Made by a program: the position numbers and the translations under genes
NCBI GenBank assembly: GCA_025403435.1
Contig: CM046337.1
Coordinates: forward strand, 441,501-505,500
Direction: 5' to 3'
From: Artocarpus heterophyllus
Lineage: Eukaryota > Streptophyta > Magnoliopsida > Rosales > Moraceae
DNA length: 64,000 bases
Part shown: in pieces, positions 24,495-36,679 of the stretch
Layout: each line of letters opens with the position of its first letter
Position numbering within the stretch: the stretch's first letter is position 1
The notes under the pieces: generated by a model
What the model was told of the DNA's origin: nothing
What the model saw: only the letters and a program-made list of their open reading frames with translations
Database searches by the model: none

Positions 24495-27400
24495 TCAAGG
24501 ACTCAAGAAGATGGCAGTTGGGTTTCCAGGTGAAGGAGGGTTCTGTTGTATCAACCTAACAAGAGAACCAGCTTTGGTAAGGGCATCAGGATCAGTGACA
24601 GACAACACTTCAACCTCTTCAAGGCCAATTTGCCTCTTAATCAGGTCCAAGTTCTCCTGAAGAACCTCCATCTCCCTGAATGGCAGCTTCAAGTCCAATG
24701 CTTCAATCCCAAGCGCAATCGCCTCGTCCTTTTTAAACCTCATGAAAGGCATACAGAGCTTCTGGGTCATTTTAAAATTGTCATTTGGACGAACAGAGCT
24801 ATTCTGAATGGCCTCCAATATCTCCCCATCATCACTCGAGGTAAAAGTGCCAGTACTATTGTCAAATCTGCTTTGAAGCATTTTCAAGCATTCTGCTTTC
24901 CATCCATCGAATTGCTCGTTGACGTATATCAGGCCTACTAGCTTGCTGTCCTCGGTCGTAGTTGTAACTGGTGCAGCCTTCTTGTTGCCTTTCTTTGAAC
25001 CCAAAATTTGCTTCTGGAGCAGCTTCCTCATCAGAACTACGGAGTCCTGCAAATACTTATTTGCTTTCTTCAAGGTTAGATCTGGATCATCTGCCTCTGG
25101 CCAACCAGCATTAATCACAAATCCTTCCTTCCTCAGAAGTTCCCTCCATACATACTCTGCATAGTGTGGACAGATTGGAGTGATAAGCCGAGTCTGCACA
25201 TCCATAAACTGCCAAACAAGATCACGGTTCATTCCCCCAGCACCACACGAAAACCTATACTCATCCCTGGCAGCTTGAAGATCATAAAAGCCAGTTTTGA
25301 GCGCTTCTCGAAACATGAAATTGTGGTAATTCTGCTCGGTTATTGTGACAGCAATGTTCATCTCGTTTGCAAAGACACGGTCAGCATAAGTAGAAGGAGG
25401 ACCCGACCTTAAAGAAGAGTCCGCAGCCAGAACTTCTTCCATCCACGCGATTTCTTTCGTGAGGCGCAGGATGCCAGCATTTGCAGTCTCGAAAACAAAA
25501 TTGGCATCATCAACACCATCGCCGGCATCAGCCAAAGAGAATCGTGTAGCATCAGCGGAAAACTCCTCGATTGCCTGGCGGATTGTCCTAAAGTTTCCTG
25601 TGGACTTGGACATCTTTTCAGAATTGAGCATGATGTGTCCGTTAGCTCTGAAGCCACGAGGCCAGTGTTGCTTGGCCATGATTGCTGTGTGGTTATAAAT
25701 AGAGAAAGTTAAATGGTTCTGGATCAGATCCTTACCAGAAACTCGGATATCAAATGGGTACCAGTATTCAAACTCCTGCCTCATCTTATAAAGAATTGAT
25801 GACGGGATATCAGATGATTTTGGATATGAGCCACCACAAAAAATAAAATCCCAAACCTCATCAGTCAATTGGTCAGGTGCAATGGGAGATCGACTGGTTC
25901 CATACATGTCTTCATTGTGCAAGATATGAGCAATGGTATAGTAAGCCATGTAAATAGTTGAATCAGATAACGACTCAACCAAGAACTGTTCATCCCAGGG
26001 GATGCGAGTCCCAAGCCCGAATGACCGCGAGCAAGCCCACTGGTTAAGCCAACCCAAGGTGTGCTCGAAACCATGTCGTGTCTCGTCGGAATATAAATTC
26101 ATGTTGGCAAGGCACTCTTCGGCCAGCTTCTTCCATTCTGGCTCACCATATGTGATGTACCATTGATCTGTTAGAGCAACAACACATTCATCACCAGATC
26201 GCGACATCACCCGCTTCTCCGGTTCGCTGTACATGACAGCCTCACCCGTTTCTAAAAGCTTGCTCCTTATCAAGGGCTTCACCTCCTGGACTTTCCTTCC
26301 TGCGAATTCTCCAACAACCATTGTTCCATCAGTGAATCCTCTCAAGTACGTCAACCTCTTAGCTTCTGCCAGCTTCTCCTTCTCGTTCTGGCTCTTGATC
26401 TTCAGATCCAAGCAAACTTTTTCAGCGGCCCTGTCTCCGAATTCCGGAATGTTGATAATAGGCACAATCTCAAAGGGTAGCACCCATTCATCCTTCACAC
26501 CATACTTCGCCCTAAAGGCTGGTTTTGATTTCAAATCATGCAAAGCCATATAGTCATCAGGAGCATCACTAGGTACGCTCGTAACAATCCCGGTACCTTT
26601 GTCTGTCAAGATGGTCAACATAGGAAGAGCATAAATGACATCGTTGAAGGCAAGCGGAGACTTTAACTTAAGGCCAATCAAGTCGTGACCAATAAGCTCA
26701 ACCAAGCAGGTAGGTTTCTCCGGGACCCTAGAGTAATTCTGATAGGCGAGATTAAGAGCTGCTCTCTCTGTGAGAATGAAAACATCAGTTTCATTGATTT
26801 CAAAAGCGCCAAATTTTCCATCAGGCAATACCCAAGCATTTGTTTGCCCATACATGGTCTCCGGTCTCAAAGTTGCAGCGGCCAGAAACACTCTTTTACC
26901 CTCCAAAACCCCCATTTTAGGAGGAAAAGGTTGCAACACCTCCATCTTGATGATGGTGTACTCTTGGGGCTGAACTCCTTCGCCCGTTGCCCTATCATGA
27001 TCTGCACATGGTTGCCCATCCAACGGAGAATATATTGTGTATCTGAGATCCTTCACAATCTTGCCCATGGACTTCAATTTCCTCATCTGCCACCTCACAA
27101 AAGAATCAAAGAAAGGGTTCTTGTCTGTTGTGACAAACGAGCGCCTCCAATCCACACCTAAGCCAAAAGCCTTAAGGTCCTCCATTGCCAATGGAGGGAA
27201 GAACTCCAACCACTTGTACGGATCCTGAAACTCGGCTATCTGACTATCGGAGAGGCCAAAGCTGCGCATAATATCCCACTGGTATACCTGTCCACCTGAT
27301 TTCGAAGCGGCCTTGGACTTCTTTCCTTTGAATTTTTCTGGAGGCGCGCCGTTATTTGCAGCCTCTACCTCAGCCTCAGGCTCTGCATCTTCTTGCTCCT

Positions 27401-27767
27401 CCACTTCACGTGGAAAAACTGGTGGATTCCCGAAATTTTGGATCTCGCGTGCAAGTTTATCAGCCGAGGCCTTGATGGGCATACCGGTGCAATGGAAAGC
27501 AAAAGGAAATAGCACGTTGGCGCCTCTTAATCGGTGATAAGCGGCAGCAAACTCCAGCTTTGAGACACTGAAAGCGTGTCCCAAATGCAAAAATCCATTC
27601 ATATACGGAAAGGGGAAATTCCCAAAGAACTTCTCTCCAGGGCCGGGAAGCTTTTCGCGAGACTCAGCATTGAAAACATCAGCCTCCTCCCACCAATTTC
27701 GCACCTTTGACTCAATTTCTAGGAGACGGTCTCTCCTAGCAAAGCTTTTCCCAGCTTCAGCTGCCAT
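24495..27767 (-). CDS. Leucine--tRNA ligase, cytosolic
   Basis: A single uninterrupted CDS of 1090 residues, the usual size for the plant cytosolic enzyme. It charges tRNA-Leu with leucine using ATP. It has the class I signature HLGH at residues 61-64 (PYMNGFLHLGH), KMSKS at 718-722 (LNSEKMSKSTGNF), and a CP1 editing domain with TLRPETMYG at 299-307 and GTGIVTSVPSDAPDDY at about 389-405. A C-terminal extension typical of eukaryotic/archaeal LeuRS follows. The start at 27767 (MAAEAGKSFARRDRLLEIE) was chosen because the 46 codons open upstream encode a phenylalanine-rich stretch that overlaps the end of a 5'UTR intron. There are no stops, frameshifts or missing motifs, so it should be functional. 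No organelle transit peptide is evident, which supports the cytosolic form. Confidence 0.97.
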   Translation of the reverse strand: MAAEAGKSFARRDRLLEIESKVRNWWEEADVFNAESREKLPGPGEKFFGNFPFPYMNGFLHLGHAFSVSKLEFAAAYHRLRGANVLFPFAFHCTGMPIKASADKLAREIQNFGNPPVFPREVEEQEDAEPEAEVEAANNGAPPEKFKGKKSKAASKSGGQVYQWDIMRSFGLSDSQIAEFQDPYKWLEFFPPLAMEDLKAFGLGVDWRRSFVTTDKNPFFDSFVRWQMRKLKSMGKIVKDLRYTIYSPLDGQPCADHDRATGEGVQPQEYTIIKMEVLQPFPPKMGVLEGKRVFLAAATLRPETMYGQTNAWVLPDGKFGAFEINETDVFILTERAALNLAYQNYSRVPEKPTCLVELIGHDLIGLKLKSPLAFNDVIYALPMLTILTDKGTGIVTSVPSDAPDDYMALHDLKSKPAFRAKYGVKDEWVLPFEIVPIINIPEFGDRAAEKVCLDLKIKSQNEKEKLAEAKRLTYLRGFTDGTMVVGEFAGRKVQEVKPLIRSKLLETGEAVMYSEPEKRVMSRSGDECVVALTDQWYITYGEPEWKKLAEECLANMNLYSDETRHGFEHTLGWLNQWACSRSFGLGTRIPWDEQFLVESLSDSTIYMAYYTIAHILHNEDMYGTSRSPIAPDQLTDEVWDFIFCGGSYPKSSDIPSSILYKMRQEFEYWYPFDIRVSGKDLIQNHLTFSIYNHTAIMAKQHWPRGFRANGHIMLNSEKMSKSTGNFRTIRQAIEEFSADATRFSLADAGDGVDDANFVFETANAGILRLTKEIAWMEEVLAADSSLRSGPPSTYADRVFANEMNIAVTITEQNYHNFMFREALKTGFYDLQAARDEYRFSCGAGGMNRDLVWQFMDVQTRLITPICPHYAEYVWRELLRKEGFVINAGWPEADDPDLTLKKANKYLQDSVVLMRKLLQKQILGSKKGNKKAAPVTTTTEDSKLVGLIYVNEQFDGWKAECLKMLQSRFDNSTGTFTSSDDGEILEAIQNSSVRPNDNFKMTQKLCMPFMRFKKDEAIALGIEALDLKLPFREMEVLQENLDLIKRQIGLEEVEVLSVTDPDALTKAGSLVRLIQQNPPSPGNPTAIFLSP

Positions 27768-28527
27768 ATCAGAAAACTGACAGAAACTGCACCAAAGAGA
27801 AAAGAAAAAGACTAAAGAAATTGCACTATTCAACCAGCACAAGTGATCGTGGCTTATTATCAACGCCGTTAAAAAGACAAAAAAAAAAAAAAACTTGGGG
27901 AACAAGACAGCGGATGCAAAAGTCCATTATTATCATTTAGTTTCCATTCATAGTATTTGATCTAAGCATCCTATAGAGTTAAATTTTTGTATCCTCTGTA
28001 AAAACCACAGAGACAGAAGCAAAAGAAAAGATTAAAACTTTGGAGATTACATTCCATGCTTACAACAAGAAGTTATTGTTAAAAAGAAGGAGAGAAAAAA
28101 AAAAAAAAAAAAAAGACATTGAGAAGCCAATAGACCTCACGTCTCAAATACGTCTCCATTGGGTACAGTGACAATTACACAAACTCATCCCCTTTTTTTT
28201 CAGAAAATAAAAACTTAAAAAATTTATTGAAAGAAAGAAAGAAATCCCAAATTTCATTCTCCAGAAATAAGAAAGAAACAAACTTTGGCTAAGATTTCCG
28301 ACGAAGTCAGTTTTCAAAGGCCAACTCCATTAAAACAAATAGAAATCGAAATCCAGAAAACAAAAGAAGGAAGGAAAATAGAACGAGTAGAAAGGACGTA
28401 CCTCCGATTCAAGAGGGAGAAGCAGGAAATGGCATTACCAGCGAAAAGCCTGGGTGGTTTCTTCCGCAAGACGGGAAAAGCCAGGGATAGAGAATTTTTG
28501 GATGCGCTTGCCCAGAGAAAACCCTAA
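27768..28527 (-). promoter_or_regulatory. LeuRS 5'UTR with intron, 8-codon uORF and telo-box
   Basis: On the minus strand a 5'UTR exon ends at 28402 with a GTACGT donor. The acceptor TGGTGCAG ends at 27787, so the intron is 27787-28401 (615 bp) and the second exon begins at 27786. The upstream exon holds a uORF encoding MPFPASPS (ATG 28435, TGA 28411-28409). At 28519-28527 the plus strand reads AAACCCTAA, the plant telo-box common near start sites of translation-apparatus genes. TA-rich TATA-like sequence lies just beyond (about 28528-28550). Confidence 0.65.
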
Positions 28528-28678
28528 CTATATATATATACATATATATAATGGGAAGAAGAAGAATAAGAAGCTTTTTGTCTTGTCTTCACTGTAAGTT
28601 GTGCTGCTCGGCATGTCAACGCCACCCACAGACGAGATAAAAACCATACGGCTTCTCTATTTCTATCGCAGAACTAGA

Positions 28679-29577
28679 GATGCAACAACGTGGGCCGTCT
28701 CGGCCGTCCTGTTATAGTGATGGGACAGGTTGATACGGCCTATTAGTGTTTAAGGCGACACTCGATCTATAAATATTTATAGGATAGGCTAGGCCAATTT
28801 TTTGGCTTATGGACGGCTCGATATGGCGTATAAAAAATCGTGTGTTGAGTCAAGCAGGGTCGGTCTGTCTAAGCTCATAATCAGTCGACCTATCTTGGTC
28901 CATGTAATAATAAGTCAGCCTATCGAAGGTTAATTATGACCTAATTTTATATATATATTTAAATATATTTTTCTATATTCATTTACGGGTGAATATGATT
29001 GAGTGTAGCCTTATTCAGTAAAAAGTCTCACACATCACATCATAACAATTTTATTTTTTTTTATGTGTAGGAATGCTTTGCTTCTTCTAGGGAGCAAAGC
29101 TGAGACATAACCTCACATATAACGTTACAATAGGCCTAGAAGCTCTTTTTCTTTTCTTTTCATTTCTTTTTTATTTTTTTCTTCTAAGCATACTTTGCTT
29201 TTGATTTTTCAAAAGCAAGGTTTTGTCCCACTGGATTTTCTTTGAAAAGATTTTTAATGAGGCAATCGTAAATAAAATATCTTTTTTTTTTATATTTCTC
29301 TTAACTATTCAAATTTTTATATTTATTAACTTGTTTAAAAATTCAAAAATTAAAAATTAAAATTTGCATGCTTAGATGGCCGACCCATCTAAACTCATGA
29401 TGGGCCAAGATGGACCGGTCCATTCAAGGCCCACGACACGTCCCGACACGGCCCATGGCACGGTTCACGTAAAATTGGCCTGTAGGCTTGGCTGGGCCAA
29501 GATAATTTTAATATAGGTGGGCCCGGCTTGGCCCGCAAGCCGAAGGAGAACAAGTCGGGCCGGCCCATTCTTGCATC
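28679..29577. mobile_element. Candidate hAT-like non-autonomous TIR element
   Basis: The left end reads GATGCAACAACGTGGGCCG. The right end in reverse complement reads GATGCAAGAATGGGCCGGCC. Both subterminal regions are unusually rich in GGCCC/GGGCC and CGGCC words inside otherwise AT-rich DNA, as in many plant hAT MITE families. There is no coding capacity. The 8-bp duplication expected for hAT could not be confirmed, so the exact ends are uncertain. Confidence 0.45.
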
Positions 29578-29636
29578 ATTACATAGAATATGGTTCTCTC
29601 TACATTCTTACTGGCACAGTAAAAAGTTTAGGAAAA

Positions 29637-30376
29637 TTGGGTATGTTTGTTTCACGCATTCTTTGAACTCAATGGACTCAATTTTAGATTCGAGTATCAG
29701 AAATCCTTTAGATACGTGTTTGTTTGCCCCAAAATCTGAATCATTTGAGTATCAATAATTCAAGTTTTCAGAGTTCCCATCCCTCCTAAACTTTTAATAC
29801 TTGGATATTTTTGCTACAGAAAAAAATAAAATTCTCTCTCTTATATTTGAAGGAAAAAAAATCATAGCTTCTTCATTTGATATCCAATTGGGATGTTTTT
29901 TTTTCACCGTGTTCCTACTAAAGAGAGGAATAAATCAAGATCCATATTGCATATTTTTTAAGATTATTAACATTAAGATTTTATTAGATTTGTTGATAAA
30001 TCAAAAACTATTTTCACTACATCTCCAAACACAAATTTTAATTTTATTCTATAACCAGATTAAAACTTAAATCCATATCCAAACGTCAATTCGGATAACA
30101 ATTCAAATCAATAACTCAAATTCTAATTCAAATCATACTAACTGAAATCAAATCACTAATTTAAATCTATTTAACAAACGGACCCAAGACTAATGATAAG
30201 ATTGAATAAAAAACTATTAATATTTATTTATTTTAAATTAATATTGTAATATAGACTAAATCCATATCCAAACGTCAATTCGAATAACAATTCAAATCAA
30301 TAACTCAAATCCTAATTCAAATCATACTAACTGAAATCAAATCACTAATTTAAATCTATTTAACAAATGGACCCAA
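29637..30376. mobile_element. MITE-like element with duplicated right end
   Basis: The left TIR TTGGGTATGTTTGTT (29637) faces TAACAAACGGACCCAA (30172-30187), whose reverse complement is TTGGGTCCGTTTGTTA. The last about 189 bases are duplicated in tandem (30067-30255 and 30256-30444), so a second right TIR, TAACAAATGGACCCAA, occurs at 30361-30376. The interior is AT-rich and non-coding. Confidence 0.5.
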
Positions 30377-32084
30377 GACTGATGATAAGATTGAATAAAA
30401 AACTATTAATATTTATTTATTTTTAATTAAAATTGTAATATAGGCTAAAGTTATGCAAATTATGAGTAGGTTTGGCAATTCAAACCATGAATTTATTATA
30501 ACACGTGAAAATTTTGTATTGTAACTTATTTTTATTTTATATTTTAACTTATAAAAGGTTTATATTATAACAGTTATAACTATATAGTTGACTTGGTGTT
30601 GCCAAATAAATCTTACATGCACTATAACTTTTAAAAAGTCAATATTTTATTGATTTATGTTGATATTAATGAAAATTTTCTCAAAAGTTCCACTTGCACT
30701 ATATAGTTTTTGGACAAATATTTCTTAGATATTTATAAAATTTTTATCAAAATTTTAAAATTTTTTAAATTCTTGAAATATTATTTGGGTGTAGATAATG
30801 CTTTATAAAAAATTTTGAAAAATTTTAGTAAATATGAGAAAAAAAAAATTTACATCAAAAAATATTTTAAGACCTTAGAATAACGATAATTTTAGTAAAA
30901 ATTAAAAAATATATATAAGAGAAATTTTTGTCCATGTTATGGGTTTGCTCTCTCTCTCTCTCTTAAGGAAAAATAAATTATAGAACAGGTTTACTTTCCC
31001 TCACCAGAACAGGTTACTTTCCCTCACCAGTAAAAAAGTAAAACTCTCATTTGTGCACGTGGCAGTATAAGGGATTGGATTCCTGATCTGTTGGGCTCTT
31101 CGAATTACCACTTGCCAGATGTGATGTCACGCTCGCCTAAGAAATAAGAATAATTTAATGCGAGTGGGAATTTCATACAACAATAGCATCTTTTTATTCT
31201 TGTTTTTTTAACGCTATTAGTCTTGACTTTCTTTATCAACAAGATGCATCGACAAACGTGTTTAAAATTATAAAATTATAGTTGTAGTTTAAATATCATA
31301 ATATATAATATACAAAAAATTTATATTATAATAATATTTTATTTTTTTATTATATAAAATTTTATATTATTTGATAACTACAATAATAGTTTTAATCATA
31401 GTTGTCAAACATAATATAAAAAAAATAGTTAATGAACTTATTTTTTGCTTGTTAAGTTAATGAACATATTTTGGTGGGAAATTTGAATATTTAAGATAAT
31501 CTTCAATATAAATGCAATGATAATGTGAAAATAGCATCTTTAAAGTATCATTTTTATTTTATACTTCAATGCATAATTATATTTATCTTTTGTCATAATT
31601 ATTTAACCTTTAAACTCATAAAAATAAAATTTTGATATTAAAATAATTAAAATATAGGAATGTTGTAGTTATTAAAGTAAAAAAGTTAAGCTATCATTCA
31701 AAAGAAATCAAATATCAAATTTGTTATATATTAAATTTGACGGTATTAATTGAAGAGTGCTTTTCATTCAAATATTACATTTGTCATTGATGTATCAATT
31801 TAGCAATGCATTAAAAATGTTCCGGTACGTAACTTACGCTGGGTAATTTTCTTTTAAAAAAGTTTTGTGTAATGAAAATCATTATCAATTTTAACTAAAG
31901 TTGAAAAAGAAAATCCAAATATTAAAAAAAGGTTATAAAGACTAATTTGACATAATGAAAAATAATTAAAAAATAATATAGTAGAATTTTTGGTTGTTCT
32001 CGGCACTCAAACATTGATTGGAGTCTTCTGTGTAAAACCAAGTTATCCTTTTTTTATGTTTACTGTGAAGTTAACTCTATTAAA

Positions 32085-32240
32085 GTGTTTGATAGGGTGG
32101 TTAGAACCATTACTTAAAATTGTTTTGATTGTAGCATGTGGAGCTTTACATTGTAGTGATTTTTTGGTTACTGTAGCACGTGAAAGCTTTACACTGTTTA
32201 TAACTGAAAATGTAATATGTACTGGCAATACAACATAAAC
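32085..32240 (+). mobile_element. Short MITE-like element, copy 1
   Basis: It begins GTGTTTGATAGGGTGG and continues through TGTAGCATGTGGAGCTTTAC. It is similar, in opposite orientation, to the sequence at 33337-33493. There is no ORF of interest. Limits are approximate. Confidence 0.4.
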
Positions 32241-33336
32241 AGTTAAATAGAAATTCAGCTAGACACTCGATAATTTTAAAAAATTAAAATCCACGTGGTA
32301 GTTATGGTATTGAATTCTTGATATGGTGTGGAACTTCCTTTACTCATATGTGAGATAATGCTTTATGTAAAATAATAGATAACGGTGGCAGCAGTGGAGC
32401 CAGTTTTTTTTTTTTTTTTTTTGTCAATGAAGACACTATATGTTAAAAAGTACTAATAGATTTTACTACAAACACGTATAGTTATATATTTTGATTATTA
32501 AGTGAGAACACATTGAGTGAGAACACACTAATATAAATTTTAAATTTTCGTAGGGTATAGCTATAATTTTTATTGTAAAATCATGATACAATAAAAATTT
32601 TTAAATAATTTTAGGGTTAAAAATTAAAACTTTAAAAGTTACGTGGCCCTACTCAACAGTACGTGGCTCCGTCACAGGATGGTGGGAATTCTTTAAAATA
32701 TTTTTTCTATTGAAATTTTATCATTGTTGGCCTTAAAAATTAACGACCTCTTGGCAGGTATTTTTATCGTACTGGTAAAACAAATTGTTTTGCCGTTGGA
32801 TTCATTTTTTAATAATTTGATAAGAATTTTTACATGAAAGGTGTAACACTAAGCTACCATCCGTTATGCCAATGTTTGAATAGACTTTGCCTTTTACCAA
32901 AAGAAAAAAAAGATTGATTGTAAATGATAAGATTCGTCTCAATTGGTAGTTTACCTTGGCCTTTAGAATGTGTTAATTGTAAATGATAAGATTGATTACG
33001 GAAAACAAAAAAAAAAAAAAAAAAGAAAGAAAAGCAAAAATAGATTCGTATTCACATGCATGAAATATTTATTTAAAAAAAAATATAAAACATCATGTAA
33101 CGGAAGTCTTTGTCAATGATTTTCTGACTAGCCTTTGATTCCTTAGAAGAATCTCTTCATGCATTGCGTTAAAATACGTAGGAAATCAATTGCGGAGGGA
33201 AAAAGAGTTGAAGGAAACATCACTCTCTCATCCAACCGAATAAACCAATGCCATTCGGATGGCAACATCATAAGGCCATTTTCTCAGCAAAGCAGGCTGA
33301 AGAAACTTCAAACGGGACATACCTAAATTAATATGG

Positions 33337-33493
33337 TGTTTGATAGTGAATAGTTCACGCCACTTTATCAGTTATAAACAATATAAATCTTCCACATGCT
33401 ATAATAACAATAAAAAATTTACTACAGTGTAAAGCTCTCACATGCTGCTGTAAAACAGTTATAACCAATAGTTCTCGCCACCCTGTCAAACAC
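33337..33493 (-). mobile_element. Short MITE-like element, copy 2
   Basis: The left end is GTGTTTGATAGTGAATAGTTC. The right end in reverse complement is GTGTTTGACAGGGTGGCGAG. The ends form imperfect TIRs around about 130 bases. It is related to 32085-32240 in inverted orientation. Confidence 0.5.
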
Positions 33494-33920
33494 TCTATAA
33501 CTTTTTTTTTAATTTTAGAAATAATTTATGTCTTCTCTGATTAGTTTTGTCGAGTTTTAAAATTAATTAAATAGTTTTATGACTAGATGTCGATATTGTT
33601 AAAGATAAATAAATAAATTTAAAGGTCAAATACAAAAAAAATATATATATAAACTTATTACTTATTGAAACCAGTATTGTAATTCCCCTTTAAGAGGCCA
33701 ATATTGTATTTTTTTTAATTAGGGTTAATTTCATAAATGTTATCGAAGGTTTACCCCCAATCCCATTTTAGTCGTTAACATTTCAAAAGTCTAATTTTGG
33801 TCCTTAATCTTTTAGTTTGTTTCAGATTCGGTCCCTCTATCAATTTGATGTTAAACATTTAACGAAATATTCTCAAAATGTTTCACTTCCGTCCCTAATT
33901 TATTACTTTGTTTTACTTTT

Positions 33921-34550
33921 TGTTGAGGGTAAGCTCGGCGCCACCACCGAGGACCTTAACTTTGGTAGTCGGCAATTAAGCTCGACAGACCCCCACGAAG
34001 CTTGCTATCGGCCCCCGACGCTTTATACTTCTTCCCAAGGTGCCTCTCAGGCATCCAAGGCCTCGCCCTAAGAAGGCTGCCACCTCGAGATGTATGGTAG
34101 CTCAGGTCGGACCAACATTACTCATAAATAGATCACTACTCACCATTATAGGCCAACACAAGGCAGATACATCGCCGTCCGATAGAGTCCAATCCATTGG
34201 GCGATGGATGCGACACTTGTTACCTACTGCCTGACACACCTTGATGTGACACTCGGGTGGTGGGCAAAACCCACCTCACACCCGATCCAAGTGGTGGTAT
34301 ATAAATAAGATGTATTTATGGCATTCTAGAGAGAGACTTCTTCTACACACCCAACTAGCTGTCGACCTCTGTCGAGCAATACCTGCCTTGAGCATCGGAG
34401 AGCCCTTGTCTATTGACTAACCCCTCTATCTTTTCTGAAGCATCCCTCCTCTTGCAGGTGTGCACTTCCAGGCAGAGACGAGTCCAAAGAGAGGTCTGAC
34501 CGTGTGCAGCCGCACGTGGGTGTTGATCTGACGCTGTTGAACGGTAAGCA
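33921..34550 (+). repeat. Tat-type Gypsy 5' LTR
   Basis: It begins TGTTGAGGGTAAGCTCGGCG. A TATA box (TATATAAATA, 34298-34307) is followed by a transcribed-looking region. The end is set at GGTAAGCA just before TCAATATTTTGGCGCTAG, the usual leader of this lineage. The end may be off by some 15 bases because the second LTR is not in the window. Confidence 0.7.
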
Positions 34551-35293
34551 TCAATATTTTGGCGCTAGAATGAGGGCCCCTACGCCTTCATCCAATCTTA
34601 AGCTACATCGCCATTGACTCCCGAGCTGACGACTCGAGGCAACGCCAGAGATGACACAGCCCGACAGGAGGGGTCGGGCGATGCGAGAAATAGGCAACCA
34701 GCCACAGGCCGGCCTAGAGGCCATCCTCAGACTGTGAGATCCCGGTCCGGACGGCAAGGAAGCAGAGCGAGGGTAGAGCCGGTGGATGCCCCAGCCACCT
34801 AAGATCCGATCCGGGAACTTACAGACACGGTCCGGATCCTGACTCAACAACTCGCGCAGCAGGCTCAGCGTCAGGCCGCACCAGCCCTGCCGCCCCCAGC
34901 CCAGGTTGACCAGGCTGGGGGTCGGATAGAGGAACTGCAGCCAACCTTGAAGAAGCCCAATCCGAGCAGTCTGCAGGATCCACCAGAGGAATCCCAGCTG
35001 ATGATAGGATAGTTCAGGAACGCCGTCTTGGGCACCAAGCGGCCCGCGCCCCCTCACCATAAGGTTCCCGAGCCTCGGTGTTTGACCGGCTCGGGTCTCA
35101 GGGAGTAAACAGAAACCGCCACGCTGGAGCTGGAGGCCATGTTGAGGGCAGAGTGCCTTACAGGGTCGAACTGCCTGAAGACACTAATAGCCGACAGTTT
35201 CGGGCCCTGTAGAGACAAATTGACGAGATCCGGAATTGTAGATTTGGTCTAGATGATACAGGAGCTCAGGACCCACCTTTTTCGGATAACATA

Positions 35294-36679
35294 ATGCGAG
35301 CGCCCATGCCGCCAAAGTTCAAGGTCTCACAGATCAAGTCTTATGATGGGACCACAGATACTGATAAGCATGTCAAACTCTTCCGAGGACACATGCTACT
35401 GTAGAACGCCAGCGACGCGGTGATATGCAAAGCCTTCTCACTCACTCTTACGGGCCCGGCTCGGCAGTGGTTCCGATGACTTGAGCCCGGATCAATTTCT
35501 TCTTTTTGGCATCTGGCCGACGCCTTCTCTTTGGCATTTTCCACCACCAAAACACGGAGGAAAGAGATAACATGCATGTATGCTGTTAAGCAGGGAGACG
35601 GCAGCGTCAGGAATTACATTAATCGGTTCACCCAGGCAGCTCTTGAGGTCAAGCACGTTGAAGACGAGACCCTCAAGCATATTTTTGTAGGGGGTCTCCA
35701 AGACGAAAAGCTAACCTGGTCCTTGGCCTTTGAGCAGCCGAGCACGTTTTCCCAAATGCTCGGGTATGCCCAGAGACACGCAGACGCTGCCGAATACATG
35801 AAAAGCCATTGGGAAGAGGCTGGACCGAGTGGAACAAAGAAGGATAAGAAGCAGAAGAAGGCGCCGAAACAGAGTAGCGCCGAGCATAGTAAAAAGCAGA
35901 AGAAAGAGAAATCCGATAAGCCAAAGGGGAAAACCGGTAAGTTTCAAAGCTACACACCATTGGTGGAGACCATCGATGAGGTGCTCGCCTAGGTTAGTGG
36001 CAAAAATTTGCTAATACCACCACCCAAGCTCCGAGGGAGCAAGGTGAAGCGGAATCAGTCAAAGTTTTGCAAGTTCCATAAGGATGTGGGGCATACTACT
36101 CCGGAATGCATCCAGTTGAAGGACCAAATAGAAAGACTGGTCCGAGAAGGTCTTTTACAGGATTTTATGGAGCGGGTGATAGCCCTAAGGCCCGCCTTGG
36201 GAAGAAACGATTCGTTGAGCCGAGACGTACAGAACCGACCCAGGACCGACAATGGGAACACCTCGGATCCCCTGAATATTATCCATACGATATTCGGTGG
36301 GCCTGTTACCAGGGATATGTCAAATGGGCAGCAATCTTACGTTAGAGAAGCTCGGCGGATAGAGCGGGGTGAATTCATAAACATGTCCGAGCACATTAAC
36401 AAGATATGCCGTCAAGAAGACACCCAGATCACTTTCATCGAAGAGGAAGCAGATCGATTGATGCACCCCCACAACGATGCCCTGGTATGCAAATTGCCCA
36501 TCGCCAACAATGTAGTGCGGCGTGTCTTAATCGACAACGGCAGTTCGGCTGACATCCTCTTCAAACAAGCTTTCAACAGACTGAAGATAATCAACGCTCC
36601 CTTGATCCCAGTCCAGACGTCGCTTTACGGCTTCGCGGGGAATGTGTCCGAGCAACCGAAAAAGTCAGTTTGCCGGTGA
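35294..36679 (+). pseudogene. Tat-type gag and protease, with three in-frame stops
   Basis: One frame runs from ATG 35294 to 36679 with stops at 35402 (TAG), 35477 (TGA) and 35990 (TAG). It encodes the retrotransposon gag core (KSYDGTTDTDKHV, LTGPARQWF, NYINRFTQAALEV, FSQMLGYAQRHADAAEYM), a lysine-rich linker, the zinc-knuckle-like CKFHKDVGHTTPEC, and an aspartic protease with LIDNGSSADILF. After 36679 the protease tail continues in another frame (INPLSQYN-like text near 36735). The gag N-terminus probably lies upstream, between 34560 and 35294, in broken frames. Confidence 0.8.

Larger units (their letters stand above)
30445..33920. other. AT-rich gene-free stretch
   Basis: Apart from the two short MITE-like copies I see no gene or recognisable structure. 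Poly-A/T runs, a CT run (about 30951-30963) and AT-rich words dominate. The last 200 bases before the Gypsy LTR contain phrases common in plant repeat families (for example CGGTCCCTCTATCAATTTG), but cannot be classified. Confidence 0.5.

Noticed and set aside
27768..27905. N-terminal 46-residue extension of leucyl-tRNA synthetase
   Set aside because: The stretch is low-complexity, contains the end of a 5'UTR intron (acceptor at 27787-27789), and is absent from the family.
34551..35060. 169-codon minus-strand ORF in the Tat gag leader
   Set aside because: It is the antisense shadow of a GC-rich gag region. It starts next to the LTR end and has no family features.
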